A DNA stretch of 64,000 bases, from the NCBI GenBank assembly GCA_022606425.2, contig JAHDVF020000742.1, positions 310,001 through 374,000 of the forward strand, read 5' to 3'. This document shows, piece after piece, positions 61,201 through 64,000 of this stretch. The DNA is from Lepidostoma basale (lineage: Eukaryota; Arthropoda; Insecta; Trichoptera; Lepidostomatidae). The notes under the pieces were generated by a model. It was not told where the DNA came from. It searched no databases and saw only the letters and a list, made by a program, of their open reading frames with translations. Both the position numbers and the translations under genes were made by a program. Each line of letters opens with the position of its first letter. The stretch's first letter is position 1.

Positions 61201-63958
61201 CCTTTGTCAGCATGCCTCTCCTCTTGTTCTGAATCGCCCACTGAAATTTTTTTAGGGTCTCACAGTATCTTTCAGAGTTAATGGTCTCCCCTTGAGACAT
61301 ATATTCAATTAAAATTATGCCTTGACAGTCCCAAAACACGGATGCCATGATTTTCTTGCCTGAAATTGTGGTTTTGAACTTTTTGGCGGAGGGTGAAGAG
61401 GTGTGACGCCACTGTTGAGACTGCCTTTTGGTTTCAGGCGTGTAGTGTGCAACCCAAGTTTCATCTCCAGTAACGATGGGGTGGAAAAATTCATCTCCAT
61501 GGAGTTTGCAGCGCCTCAAAAACTCTTGCCCGGCCTTCACTCGATTCAACTTGTGTTGGTCTGTCAGCTGTATTGGGACCCACCTCGTGAACAGTTTCCG
61601 ATATCCGAGGGTTTCTGTGATGGTTTCGTGTAGTAGAGATCTGGAGATTTGCAGAATCATTGCAGAAAGTTCACCTACGATCACCTGCGATCGTCACGGA
61701 GCGCATTTTCGATTTTTTCACAATTTCGGCAGTCACAATTGAAGGTCTTCCGCTCCTCTGATCATCATGCACAGATGTACGACCGTTTTTAAACTCGCGA
61801 CATCACTTGTACACACTCGTACGATTCATAGCTTTATCACCATATGCAGTTTTCACCTCATTATAAAACTCAACTGGAGGTTTTCGCTTCCAACCGAGAT
61901 AACGGATGACGCCGTGTATTTCGCACTTGGCGGGAGATTGGATTGACATTTTTCACGAAACGTGTTGTCGCGTCGACACTTCTCAACGTACTCACCTCGA
62001 ACCGGTCTCGTTGCGAGGGAAGGGTCAGGCTACAAGGAAGTGTAGCCAACATGTCGAAAATTAAATCCATCCGGTCGTGAGAGCCTCAGTACACTTACAC
62101 TTTCTGGATATGCCTTGTATTATTTTTTAATAAAGCCTGTAAGGTGTCATATTTAAGGTCATGTGATTAGGGAAGAAAAATATGAATTGCTGCACCTGAT
62201 TATTGAGTCGACAGGGTGTCAGTAGGAAGTGAATCTCCTGGTTCCACAACATACAGGACAGGATTGGCTTAAAGAGCGTTGAGGAGCTGTTACAAGCTGC
62301 CAGGGACAAATCCCCTACTCTCAAGTGGTGTCAACATTAGGGGGAACTGATATGACACTGAAAGTAGAAGATCATTTTTATTTATTATATAATACAAAAA
62401 TGCATACTTTTTTTTTATTGTGTTCCAGCCATTGACTGTTAAATTGAGAGTACATAATTTCTGAAGAAAAAATTTAATTTTGGCATTTAGCGCAATTTAA
62501 CAAATACAAAATAATTTTATTGCAGAGGGATGGACCGTGAAGAAGCTCCCTGTAATAGTGCAGCCCACGCTGCAGATGCAGCTCCCAGATGTCAATACTA
62601 TCATTGCAATCGGCATGACCATCGTCATCTCCTACCGCTCTTTCTACGGCCACATTCTACCATGCGAGAATGAGTATGAAAATATTGGTAAGTAGTACAC
62701 TTCCACCTAATCATTGCACATAATAAACTAACAAAACCCCACCCGAGCAATCTTGATGGAACTATAATCTTAAAAGCAAAATATCAAAATAGGTAGGTTT
62801 TGTATGATAAAATAGTAGGTATTTTGTATGATAAAATAATGAAAATAATAGATGTGTAGCATTTATCTAGACTTCTGTAAATAATATGATTTGAATTAAC
62901 CCTTACCACTCCTTTGTCAAATGCCAACCGACATCTCTATATGTACGCTACAACTCAGTTGTCGGCTGGCGGCCGACAAGATAAGACTTGCGCGCGCGGT
63001 GTATTTTCACGTGCAAAACTTGACACGTGTCGTTGTTTCTTGTGATTATTCATTAAAAAAACATTTAATTTCAAGTTTTAATAAGATTTTGACTGTTTTC
63101 CGTTTTTAATTTACTATAAAATAATCCTTGCAAATTCACATAACCTAAAATGGCGGGAACTTCGCGTGATACGTCATGCAGAGGAGCGATTAGAGTACAA
63201 GCCCCACTTCATTGCGAAACTGGACAAAGGTTCTAAAGACTGTACTGTGTGCAGTAACAGAAAGATTCCAGGGGGAAGACAGGAAACAGTGGGTTGTGAG
63301 ACCTTTTTCAGAAAACCTGGTCTCCATCCTGGAGATTGTTTTAAAAAGTACCATACTATGCAAAACTATAAGTAGTCCATAATGTTTTTTGTAAATTTTT
63401 GTGTTCCGTCATAAAAACACACTTCAAAGTTTCGCTGACTTCGCAACCGATGGATCGGTTGCGTGCAGCCAACAAATAAATATGTATTTTTCCACAGGTA
63501 CGCCGCGTCCCGACTGAGGTTTTCCATGGTTCCCTCAGTTGTAAGACGAATGTCGGGATGCTAATTAGATAGCCCATGGAACCACAAGACAGGCACACTT
63601 ACACACACTTAGTTAAACTCGCACACAGAATTACTAAAAATACAGATCACAACACCTTGAATGATTAAAAACCAAGGCATAAAAATTAGAAAACACAACT
63701 CAAGGAAAAAAAAAAAAGGCATCTAATCTTAAATTATCTTATTTTTTAGACATATTGTCCAACGACTACACCGGCAGTCCTAAGGAACTGCAGATGTTGG
63801 CCCAGAGGATGAACAGTCCCAAGACCCTGAGGTCCATCGTGACCTTTGACACGCAGGACGACCTGCCGGCTGTCGGGGAGCTGATCTCCGCTTACTACCC
63901 TAAAGATGGTCTCTGGTACCGGGCCAGAGCTATCGAGGTCGGGTCACACGATGTTGAG
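37086..63958 (+). CDS. multi-Tudor domain protein with CCCH zinc finger, 3'-incomplete
   Basis: Sixteen exons join with consistent phases and GT-AG borders: 37091-37228, 39423-39537, 41238-41654, 42209-42332, 44505-44640, 46700-46834, 47916-48016, 50749-50918, 51835-51955, 54852-54987, 56396-56530, 57187-57287, 59257-59732, 60520-60684, 62526-62687, 63750-63958. They total 2841 nt (947 codons). Domains: helical N-terminus (1-84), Ser/Glu-rich segment (85-223), extended Tudor 1 (about 225-400), extended Tudor 2 (about 445-620), linker, CCCH finger (about 797-818) and a third Tudor starting near 825. Extended Tudor proteins bind Piwi proteins in germ granules of animal piRNA pathways; that role is inferred from the family. 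ATG 37091 follows an acceptor-like TTTTAG, so upstream coding exons may exist. RNF17/Qin-like or TDRD1-like identity is undecided. Confidence 0.85.
37545..37630 (-). mobile_element. RTE-A scrap
   Basis: Complement of the NQINQILAM/CRVRYIGMARRLC-like block; very short. Confidence 0.4.
37665..38432 (+). mobile_element. RTE-A LINE, longest copy in the window
   Basis: It begins in the reverse-transcriptase thumb region (VNKSKAMIFEKEE, VEFVYLGSMFTRDGRVERDI). It continues through SEAWNWQKKDESRINAVEMR to SILSAYPFGETA and a (GTTA)n tail. Two single-base nonsense changes (after GSL at about 38136 and after EICQ at about 38354) disable an otherwise open 250-codon frame. The RT active site lies upstream and is missing. 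Confidence 0.85.
38690..38800 (-). mobile_element. RTE-A scrap
   Basis: Complement of the SLTWN.....ESRINALEIRYL region; diverged. Confidence 0.4.
38885..39343 (+). mobile_element. LINE-C C-terminal fragment
   Basis: An open frame of 136 codons encodes MYGCETWCLSERDKRRLEAF, RRLFGISWRDHITNEEVLQ, RRARWIGHVIRQEGLLHAIM and SRGRPRREYLEDLL. This is a LINE tail of a family seen only once here. It lies in intron 1 of the Tudor gene. Confidence 0.75.
39423..39537 (+). CDS. Tudor gene exon 2
   Basis: Phase 0 in, phase 1 out. It encodes SSELVISKMKQLNNLVFLLM and FNKCAESF, likely a coiled-coil-type helix. Acceptor TTTATTTCAG, donor GTAAGT. Confidence 0.8.
39949..40759. mobile_element. pogo-like non-autonomous element with internal 31-bp satellite
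   Basis: Terminal repeats CAGTAGAACCTGGATAATTG (left) and CAGTGGAACCTGGATAATTG (right, inverted) are flanked by TA (39947-39948 and 40760-40761). The interior repeats the motif TAATTGG many times. No transposase. It lies in intron 2. Confidence 0.85.
40087..40285. repeat. 31-bp tandem repeat, about 6.4 units
   Basis: Units start at 40087, 40118, 40149, 40180, 40211, 40242 and 40273. Each begins CCTCTGTAATTGGAGAGCAC and ends TGCCTTCTCGA. The minus strand has no stop in any frame; because 31 is not a multiple of 3, the three frames give the same periodic peptide. The open frames are a by-product. Confidence 0.9.
40813..41049 (+). mobile_element. tRNA-derived SINE, full-length
   Basis: Head GACCTTAATGGCAGAGTGGT, B box GGTTCGATTCC, complete body and GGGTTCAAACAACCTGTTGT followed by A-rich tail. 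Confidence 0.85.
41238..41654 (+). CDS. Tudor gene exon 3 (Ser/Glu-rich segment)
   Basis: Phase 1 in, phase 1 out. It encodes a low-complexity acidic stretch with ESLSSCLTKDSDIENNQTKD and KEIESQIIVETSQDAATENN, likely disordered. Acceptor TTTTAG, donor ACAG|GTATTG. Confidence 0.85.
41739..42159. mobile_element. pogo-like MITE, 421 bp
   Basis: Ends CAGTAGATGCTCTCTTAACC and (inverted) CAGTAGACGCTCTCTTAACC are flanked by TA (41737-41738 and 42160-42161). The interior is AT-rich without an open frame. It sits about 50 bp before exon 4. Confidence 0.85.
42209..42332 (+). CDS. Tudor gene exon 4 (start of extended Tudor 1)
   Basis: It encodes MQCQVTYIESPSKFYIVLSY, the first strands of an extended Tudor. 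The acceptor is CAGCAG, so either AG (42208 or 42211) keeps the frame with or without one Ala. Phase 2 out. Confidence 0.85.
42480..42745 (+). mobile_element. RTE-A LINE, strongly decayed
   Basis: Recognisable blocks: ATGGTGGTCTAAAGTATTATGA, GTACGGCATGATCAAAC and GGGTAGGCAGAGAGAATGG-like end in mixed order. Confidence 0.4.
42798..43089 (+). mobile_element. RTE-A LINE, 5'-truncated young copy with TSD
   Basis: It is flanked by AAAATAAATTA on both sides (42787-42797 and 43090-43100). Open from RWFGHMERMNEERMVKK to SILSAYPFRETA and its stop. Tail GTTAGTAGTTAGTT. Confidence 0.9.
43128..43570 (-). mobile_element. RTE-B-type LINE C-terminus (144 codons open)
   Basis: The minus strand encodes CVLPVMTYGCETWTLTNEAM, AQQAMERSMLDISLRDHIPN, RMMWQWAGHACQ and GSGEAYVQQWMETS. 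A distinct subfamily from 52235-52790. Confidence 0.8.
43905..44250 (-). mobile_element. LINE-G fragment, copy 1
   Basis: It shares about 200 bp with 48605-48850 (CCTGTCACCGGTCAGTCTCC, TGTCCTTGTGGTCCC). Composition and the (CTT)-rich edge fit a LINE tail; no clean peptide. Confidence 0.45.
44505..44640 (+). CDS. Tudor gene exon 5 (extended Tudor 1, core entry)
   Basis: 136 nt, phase 2 in and 0 out. It encodes KNGSYFSCLMNKKCHRVQLL, the first Tudor-core strands. Same length as exon 10. Confidence 0.9.
44735..44805 (-). mobile_element. RTE-A 3'-end scrap
   Basis: Only (AACT)n-CATCATGCTGTTTCTCTGG and the adjoining 3' block are present. Confidence 0.5.
45440..45625 (-). mobile_element. RTE-A LINE 3' fragment
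   Basis: Complement of the 3' end through CATGAGGAGTCGGAGAATTC; 5'-truncated. Confidence 0.6.
45670..46370 (+). mobile_element. tRNA-derived SINE split by a LINE
   Basis: The head and B box (45670-45752) and the body and tail (46213-46370) are separated by a 460-bp insertion at the same SINE position, with ATTGTC repeated on both sides. Confidence 0.85.
45753..46212 (+). mobile_element. CR1-like LINE 3' end nested in SINE, with TSD
   Basis: It is flanked by ATTGTC (45747-45752 and 46213-46218). It encodes FSVAGPLAWNSLHVSIKYED and KKHLKTALFGQSFPSAP, the hallmark C-terminus of CR1/L2-type polymerases. It ends in (AAT)n. Confidence 0.85.
46390..46640 (-). mobile_element. RTE-A LINE fragment
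   Basis: Complement contains the SWNCQKKDESGINTVDMRVL-like and FRHMERMNV-like blocks; frame-broken and truncated at both ends. Confidence 0.55.
46700..46834 (+). CDS. Tudor gene exon 6 (extended Tudor 1, core exit)
   Basis: 135 nt, phase 0 both sides. It encodes INVEVFLIDVGSKAKV and FAIPPFAYLCHLYK. The usual DYGN motif reads DVGS. Confidence 0.9.
46899..47470 (-). mobile_element. RTE-A LINE fragment split by a hAT MITE
   Basis: The complement of RTE-A is interrupted at 46931-47117 after CTGAAATG and resumes with the same octamer. Frame-broken. Confidence 0.65.
46931..47117. mobile_element. hAT MITE, copy 2 (187 bp, internally rearranged)
   Basis: Ends CAGTGGCGGTACTCCCATAG and (inverted) CGGTGGCAGTACTCCCATAG. 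Perfect 8-bp duplication CTGAAATG (46923-46930 and 47118-47125). Part of the interior is inverted relative to copies 1 and 3. Confidence 0.9.
47512..47865 (-). mobile_element. RTE-B LINE C-terminal fragment
   Basis: The minus strand encodes RVRNDTVREKTRVTDIIHWM and WQLADHVARSSEEKWTRRLL. It ends about 50 bp before exon 7. Confidence 0.7.
47916..48016 (+). CDS. Tudor gene exon 7 (extended Tudor 1, C-terminal part)
   Basis: 101 nt, phase 0 in and 2 out. It encodes SKWTKKSLKFMKSKVYI. Same length as exon 12. Confidence 0.85.
48145..48560 (+). mobile_element. RTE-A LINE fragment
   Basis: Frame-broken copy from SEAWIWQKKDEIRINAVEMR to the 3' block and GTTAGTTAG tail. Confidence 0.65.
48605..48850 (-). 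mobile_element. LINE-G fragment, copy 2
   Basis: Matches 43905-44250 over about 200 bp. No clean open frame. Confidence 0.45.
48890..49045 (+). mobile_element. RTE-A LINE 3' scrap
   Basis: IKQILNAGHVWSQK-like block, then CAGTGTGGCGGTCTATTC and a damaged tail. Confidence 0.5.
49101..49353 (-). mobile_element. RTE-A LINE, 5'-truncated with TSD
   Basis: Flanked by TAGTACTT (49093-49100 and 49354-49361). Contains the last 250 bp of the family with the (AACT)n tail at the left. Confidence 0.85.
49410..49620 (+). mobile_element. mariner 5' end remnant
   Basis: After a mariner-like terminal sequence (TTGGGTATTTGAATAAGTCA), the frame reads MSKFVPNKSHLREVSLYYIL and then stops. This is the N-terminus of a mariner transposase. 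The remainder is absent. Confidence 0.65.
49860..50105 (+). repeat. SINE-like repeat, copy 2
   Basis: It shares the CTCAATAGAG...CGAAGA start and the ATGACCTGTCATTGGTTGGG block with 5242-5480. The tRNA-like A box is degraded here. Confidence 0.4.
50401..50705 (+). mobile_element. NA-A short non-autonomous element, copy 5
   Basis: Contains GGAGATGCCTATTGGTGGCG, GGTTCGCAACC and the RTE-A-type 3' end. It ends about 45 bp before exon 8. Confidence 0.75.
50749..50918 (+). CDS. Tudor gene exon 8 (inter-Tudor linker)
   Basis: Phase 2 in, 1 out. It encodes GSTGIKLSSNGASINDALIT and SASDKPLPIEG. Acceptor TTACAG, donor GTAAAG. Confidence 0.85.
51140..51590 (-). mobile_element. RTE-A-type LINE fragment
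   Basis: Complement of the family 3' half with frame breaks. It ends about 70 bp before a SINE. Confidence 0.6.
51658..51801 (+). mobile_element. tRNA-derived SINE, internally deleted
   Basis: Head with A box TGGCAGAGTGAC and B box GGTTCAATTCC, then directly the 3' tail GATTCAAACAACCTGTTGTA. The central body is missing. The tail ends about 35 bp before exon 9. Confidence 0.75.
51835..51955 (+). CDS. Tudor gene exon 9 (start of extended Tudor 2)
   Basis: 121 nt, phase 1 in and 2 out, matching exon 4. It encodes RLNCIVTHVETPSLFYVNLV. Confidence 0.9.
52235..52790 (+). mobile_element. RTE-B LINE C-terminus, best copy
   Basis: Open for 126 codons (52387-52767) through AEKLRVTQRAMERAMLGISL, LKWQWAGHVARSSDEKWTRI and AQDRMTWKQMEEAFVQEWTG to the stop. 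The tail is (GAA)n. The upstream 150 bp belong to the same element with frame breaks. Confidence 0.85.
52830..53365 (-). mobile_element. RTE-A LINE, 165 codons open
   Basis: The minus strand encodes VLVLTLMYGSEAWNWQKKDE, RRMCGKSVYDRVTNASIRSE and SILSAYPSGETA. A slightly different subfamily (LNVGHVRSRKNRR, WRSILSAYPSG). Flanks ATCAACATTTA and ATCAACCCATTTA suggest an imperfect duplication. Confidence 0.85.
53384..53655. mobile_element. Penelope-like inverted terminal repeats
   Basis: Minus arm 53384-53510 and plus arm 53571-53655 match in inverted orientation. The left edge carries the family tail GCATTAGCACTGTAGAATTC. Each arm holds a hammerhead-like motif; only the left one has a complete core. 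Confidence 0.6.
53466..53510 (-). ncRNA. hammerhead-ribozyme-like motif, complete core
   Basis: On the minus strand: CTGAAGA (53497-53503), an extra T, helix II GGAGG/CCTCC with loop TAT, GAAA, the palindrome ACATGT and C. Helix I pairs only GCAT with GTGT, including wobbles. The partner at 53571-53610 reads ATGAAGA, so C3 is lost. Confidence 0.55.
53660..54205. other. no gene recognised (intron)
   Basis: AT-rich intron sequence. The 77-codon minus frame at 53698 has no motif. Confidence 0.35.
54218..54679 (-). mobile_element. RTE-A LINE, 5'-truncated young copy with TSD
   Basis: Flanked by ATCAACATGTA (54207-54217 and 54680-54690). The minus strand is open for 144 codons from KKDESRINAVEMRSLRQMCG to SILSAYPFGETA. 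Confidence 0.95.
54852..54987 (+). CDS. Tudor gene exon 10 (extended Tudor 2, core entry)
   Basis: 136 nt, phase 2 in and 0 out, as exon 5. It encodes LYYACLHDGSWVRVRAVRTS; the WVRVRA strand is canonical for Tudor. Confidence 0.95.
55000..55330 (-). mobile_element. RTE-D LINE fragment
   Basis: The minus strand encodes LLRTSEMKVLRSINGKTLRD, CEIEDIVQWSRSRRRYWRDH and further tail sequence. It starts about 12 bp after the exon 10 donor. Confidence 0.7.
55441..56255 (-). mobile_element. tRNA-derived SINE, (AAT)n-tail subfamily, split by piggyBac-type element
   Basis: SINE 3' part at 55441-55543 and body at 56220-56255 flank a TTAA-bordered insertion. The head is missing. Confidence 0.75.
55544..56219 (-). 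mobile_element. piggyBac-type element, 676 bp, deleted
   Basis: Ends CCCATTGCAACAC and (inverted) CCCATTACAACAC are flanked by TTAA on both sides (55540-55543 and 56220-56223). On the minus strand 55745-55920 reads SSNEDKIQQILLESGSENEV and SSDFKPSNNVW, like the acidic N-terminus of piggyBac transposases. The 20-mer GGCGATTCGCCGGCTTTGTG and a close match repeat next to the right end. The transposase core is gone. Confidence 0.85.
56396..56530 (+). CDS. Tudor gene exon 11 (extended Tudor 2, core exit)
   Basis: 135 nt, phase 0 both sides, as exon 6. It encodes IDVYFLDHGLEIRVPV and PPRAYRCHLYW. DYGN reads DHGL. Confidence 0.95.
56700..57095. repeat. Penelope-like terminal-repeat fragment split by a MITE
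   Basis: AGAAAGGCGAAACATGTCAT before and ATAAAACTTCTAGAAAACAG after the MITE at 56766-57047. It is homologous to 29040-29590. Confidence 0.45.
56766..57047. mobile_element. PIF/Harbinger-like MITE, 282 bp
   Basis: Ends AGGCCGTGCCACACTGTT and (inverted) AAGCCGTGCCACACTGTT with TAA on both sides (56763-56765 and 57048-57050). The octamer CTCTCCAC or its complement recurs at least five times inside. No coding capacity. Confidence 0.7.
57187..57287 (+). CDS. Tudor gene exon 12 (extended Tudor 2, C-terminal part)
   Basis: 101 nt, phase 0 in and 2 out, as exon 7. It encodes DDTNEWTSTAINFMRKKSLG. Confidence 0.9.
57400..57590 (-). mobile_element. LINE C-terminal fragment
   Basis: The minus strand encodes GPGRRQKSWLHNIKNWTGTR and EELSWATQDREAFAKQIF, a typical LINE tail (SWLxNIxxWTG...DR). 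Short. Confidence 0.6.
57590..59130 (-). mobile_element. LINE-F, reverse-transcriptase region to 3' end, split by a hAT MITE
   Basis: This is the only copy here reaching the RT core. On the minus strand: TENQFGFMAGKGTMDAIHAV and VDLEKAFDRIPRSLIWQALK (58796-59023), then after the MITE HQGSALLFN and LLYADDMALISDNEQEIQEN (catalytic YADD, 58099-58545). The tail follows with RWYGHVMRRPHDHVVKKCLS and GRGRPQTTWL (57690-57934). Frameshifts and stops disable it. Confidence 0.85.
58565..58815. mobile_element. hAT MITE, copy 3 (251 bp)
   Basis: Ends CAGTGGCGGTACTGCCATAG and (inverted) CAGTGGCGGTACTCCCATAG. The 8-bp duplication is GTTGTATG and GTCGTATG (one difference). Inserted in LINE-F. Confidence 0.9.
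59257..59732 (+). CDS. Tudor gene exon 13 (end of Tudor 2 and long linker)
   Basis: Phase 2 in, 1 out. VEDSYGVILFVNSKAINIQM closes extended Tudor 2. About 120 Ser/Asn/Thr-rich residues follow (for example NKSITTHGADTSDKSNVSKS), probably disordered. Confidence 0.9.
59893..60130 (-). mobile_element. mariner 3' end remnant
   Basis: The minus strand reads RLPERWEKVVANDGKYFD and a stop, the C-terminus typical of mariner transposases, followed by a terminal sequence reading TTGGGTGTTTCAGAATGTTC on the plus strand next to TA. Confidence 0.65.
60170..60412 (+). mobile_element. LINE reverse-transcriptase thumb fragment
   Basis: Open for 80 codons: ESLKRVSTVRDLGIIYESRL, TFRAQIEKVCDVSLKMLGFV and DTRVLRTLYNSIYI. 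The VxDLGxxxDxxLxFxxHI pattern marks jockey/CR1/I-type RT thumbs. Confidence 0.75.
60520..60684 (+). CDS. Tudor gene exon 14 (CCCH zinc finger)
   Basis: Phase 1 both sides. It encodes TVCKHYTGPPATTCFKGPSC followed by KKQH: C-x10-C-x5-C-x3-H, a CCCH-type finger. CCCH fingers often bind RNA; here that is inference. Confidence 0.9.
60818..62108 (-). mobile_element. mariner transposon, 1291 bp, inactivated
   Basis: Ends TCCAGAAAGTAAGTGTACTG and (inverted) TCCAGAAAGTGTAAGTGTAC are flanked by TA. The minus strand carries a mariner transposase in pieces. Visible: VTGDETWVAHYTPETKRQSQ (first D), LLHDNAR (second D) and HSSDLAPSDYYLF (third D). At least one nonsense codon in the N-terminal half and several frameshifts break it. 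It lies between exons 14 and 15. Confidence 0.9.
62120..62520. other. intron, nothing further recognised
   Basis: No repeat copy or exon could be supported between the mariner and exon 15. Confidence 0.35.
62526..62687 (+). CDS. Tudor gene exon 15 (start of third Tudor)
   Basis: Phase 1 both sides. It encodes GWTVKKLPVIVQPTLQMQLP and GMTIVISYRSFYGHILP, matching the first strands of an extended Tudor. Its exon pattern differs from Tudors 1 and 2. Confidence 0.85.
62900..63400 (+). mobile_element. piggyBac-type remnant
   Basis: TTAA at 62896-62899 precedes CCCTTACCACTCC, a plausible piggyBac end. The frame at 63166-63375 gives the C-terminal cysteine-rich domain. No matching right end was found. 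Confidence 0.6.
63166..63375 (+). pseudogene. piggyBac transposase C-terminal Cys-rich domain fragment
   Basis: KDCTVCSNRK, GCETFFRKPGLHPGDCFKKY and H show the CxxC...C...KPxL...CFxxYH pattern of piggyBac C-terminal zinc domains. The catalytic part is missing and some Cys are lost. Confidence 0.75.
63490..63720. other. intron segment, unclassified
   Basis: The block around GTACGCCGCGTCCCGACTGA looks like an unclassified dispersed repeat. No copy elsewhere in the window. Confidence 0.25.
63750..63958 (+). CDS. Tudor gene exon 16 (third Tudor, core entry; last visible)
   Basis: Phase 1 in, 0 out if the donor GAG|GTACTG is used. It encodes DYTGSPKELQMLAQRMNS, GELISAYYPKDGLWYRARAI and GSHDVE. 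The canonical WYRARA strand is intact. The donor is weak, and reading on would reach a stop at 63986-63988. The DYGN half lies beyond the window. Confidence 0.85.
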
Positions 63959-64000
63959 GTACTGTTTTACCACCATTTTAATATTTGAATCATTAAAATA

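Overview
The window looks like AT-rich nuclear DNA from an insect or another arthropod. It holds one intron-rich protein gene. Almost everything else comes from transposable elements, many of them nested. There are no bacterial-type operons, rRNA genes, CRISPR arrays or convincing free-standing tRNA genes. The animal assignment rests on GT-AG introns, a Tudor-domain (piRNA-pathway type) gene, and mariner, piggyBac, hAT, pogo, Ty1/copia, RTE-like and CR1-like elements.

1-17.8 kb: a patchwork of 5'-truncated non-LTR retrotransposons in both orientations. They are labelled here by family. RTE-A has the peptide core WFGHMERMNEERMVKKLYV and a (GTTA)n tail; RTE-A2 is a sister with a (GTT)n tail. 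RTE-B, RTE-D, LINE-C, LINE-E, LINE-F, LINE-G and a CR1-like family are also present. Between them lie Penelope-like terminal repeats carrying hammerhead-ribozyme-like motifs (best copy at 1928-1972), a 1.29-kb pogo/jerky-like DNA transposon (7454-8743) and a purine-only tandem repeat (16206-16600).

17.8-22.1 kb: a structurally complete Ty1/copia element with 119-bp LTRs, a copia-type initiator-tRNA-Met primer site, one uninterrupted 1310-codon Gag-Pol and a 5-bp target duplication. It sits in the tail of an older RTE-A copy.

22.1-36.5 kb: more LINE fragments, tRNA-derived SINEs, hAT and pogo MITEs, a ribozyme-like inverted repeat (30562-30786) and two copies of a short element (NA-A) that carries the RTE-A 3' end.

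36.5-64 kb: a + strand gene for a multi-Tudor protein. Sixteen exons could be joined with matching phases from 37091 to 63958 (947 codons), and the gene runs off the window. Order: helical N-terminus, Ser/Glu-rich segment, extended Tudor 1, extended Tudor 2, long linker, CCCH zinc finger, start of a third Tudor. The two complete Tudors have the same exon lengths and phases, so they arose by duplication. Upstream open segments (36532-36930) resemble RING and B-box modules that have lost most zinc ligands, which tentatively suggests the RNF17/Qin (TDRD4) group. The introns are packed with elements, including mariner, piggyBac-type, hAT, Harbinger-like and pogo-like MITEs, SINEs and many RTE-A copies with target-site duplications.

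All family names come from reading motifs; no database search was run. Element boundaries without a stated target-site duplication are approximate.
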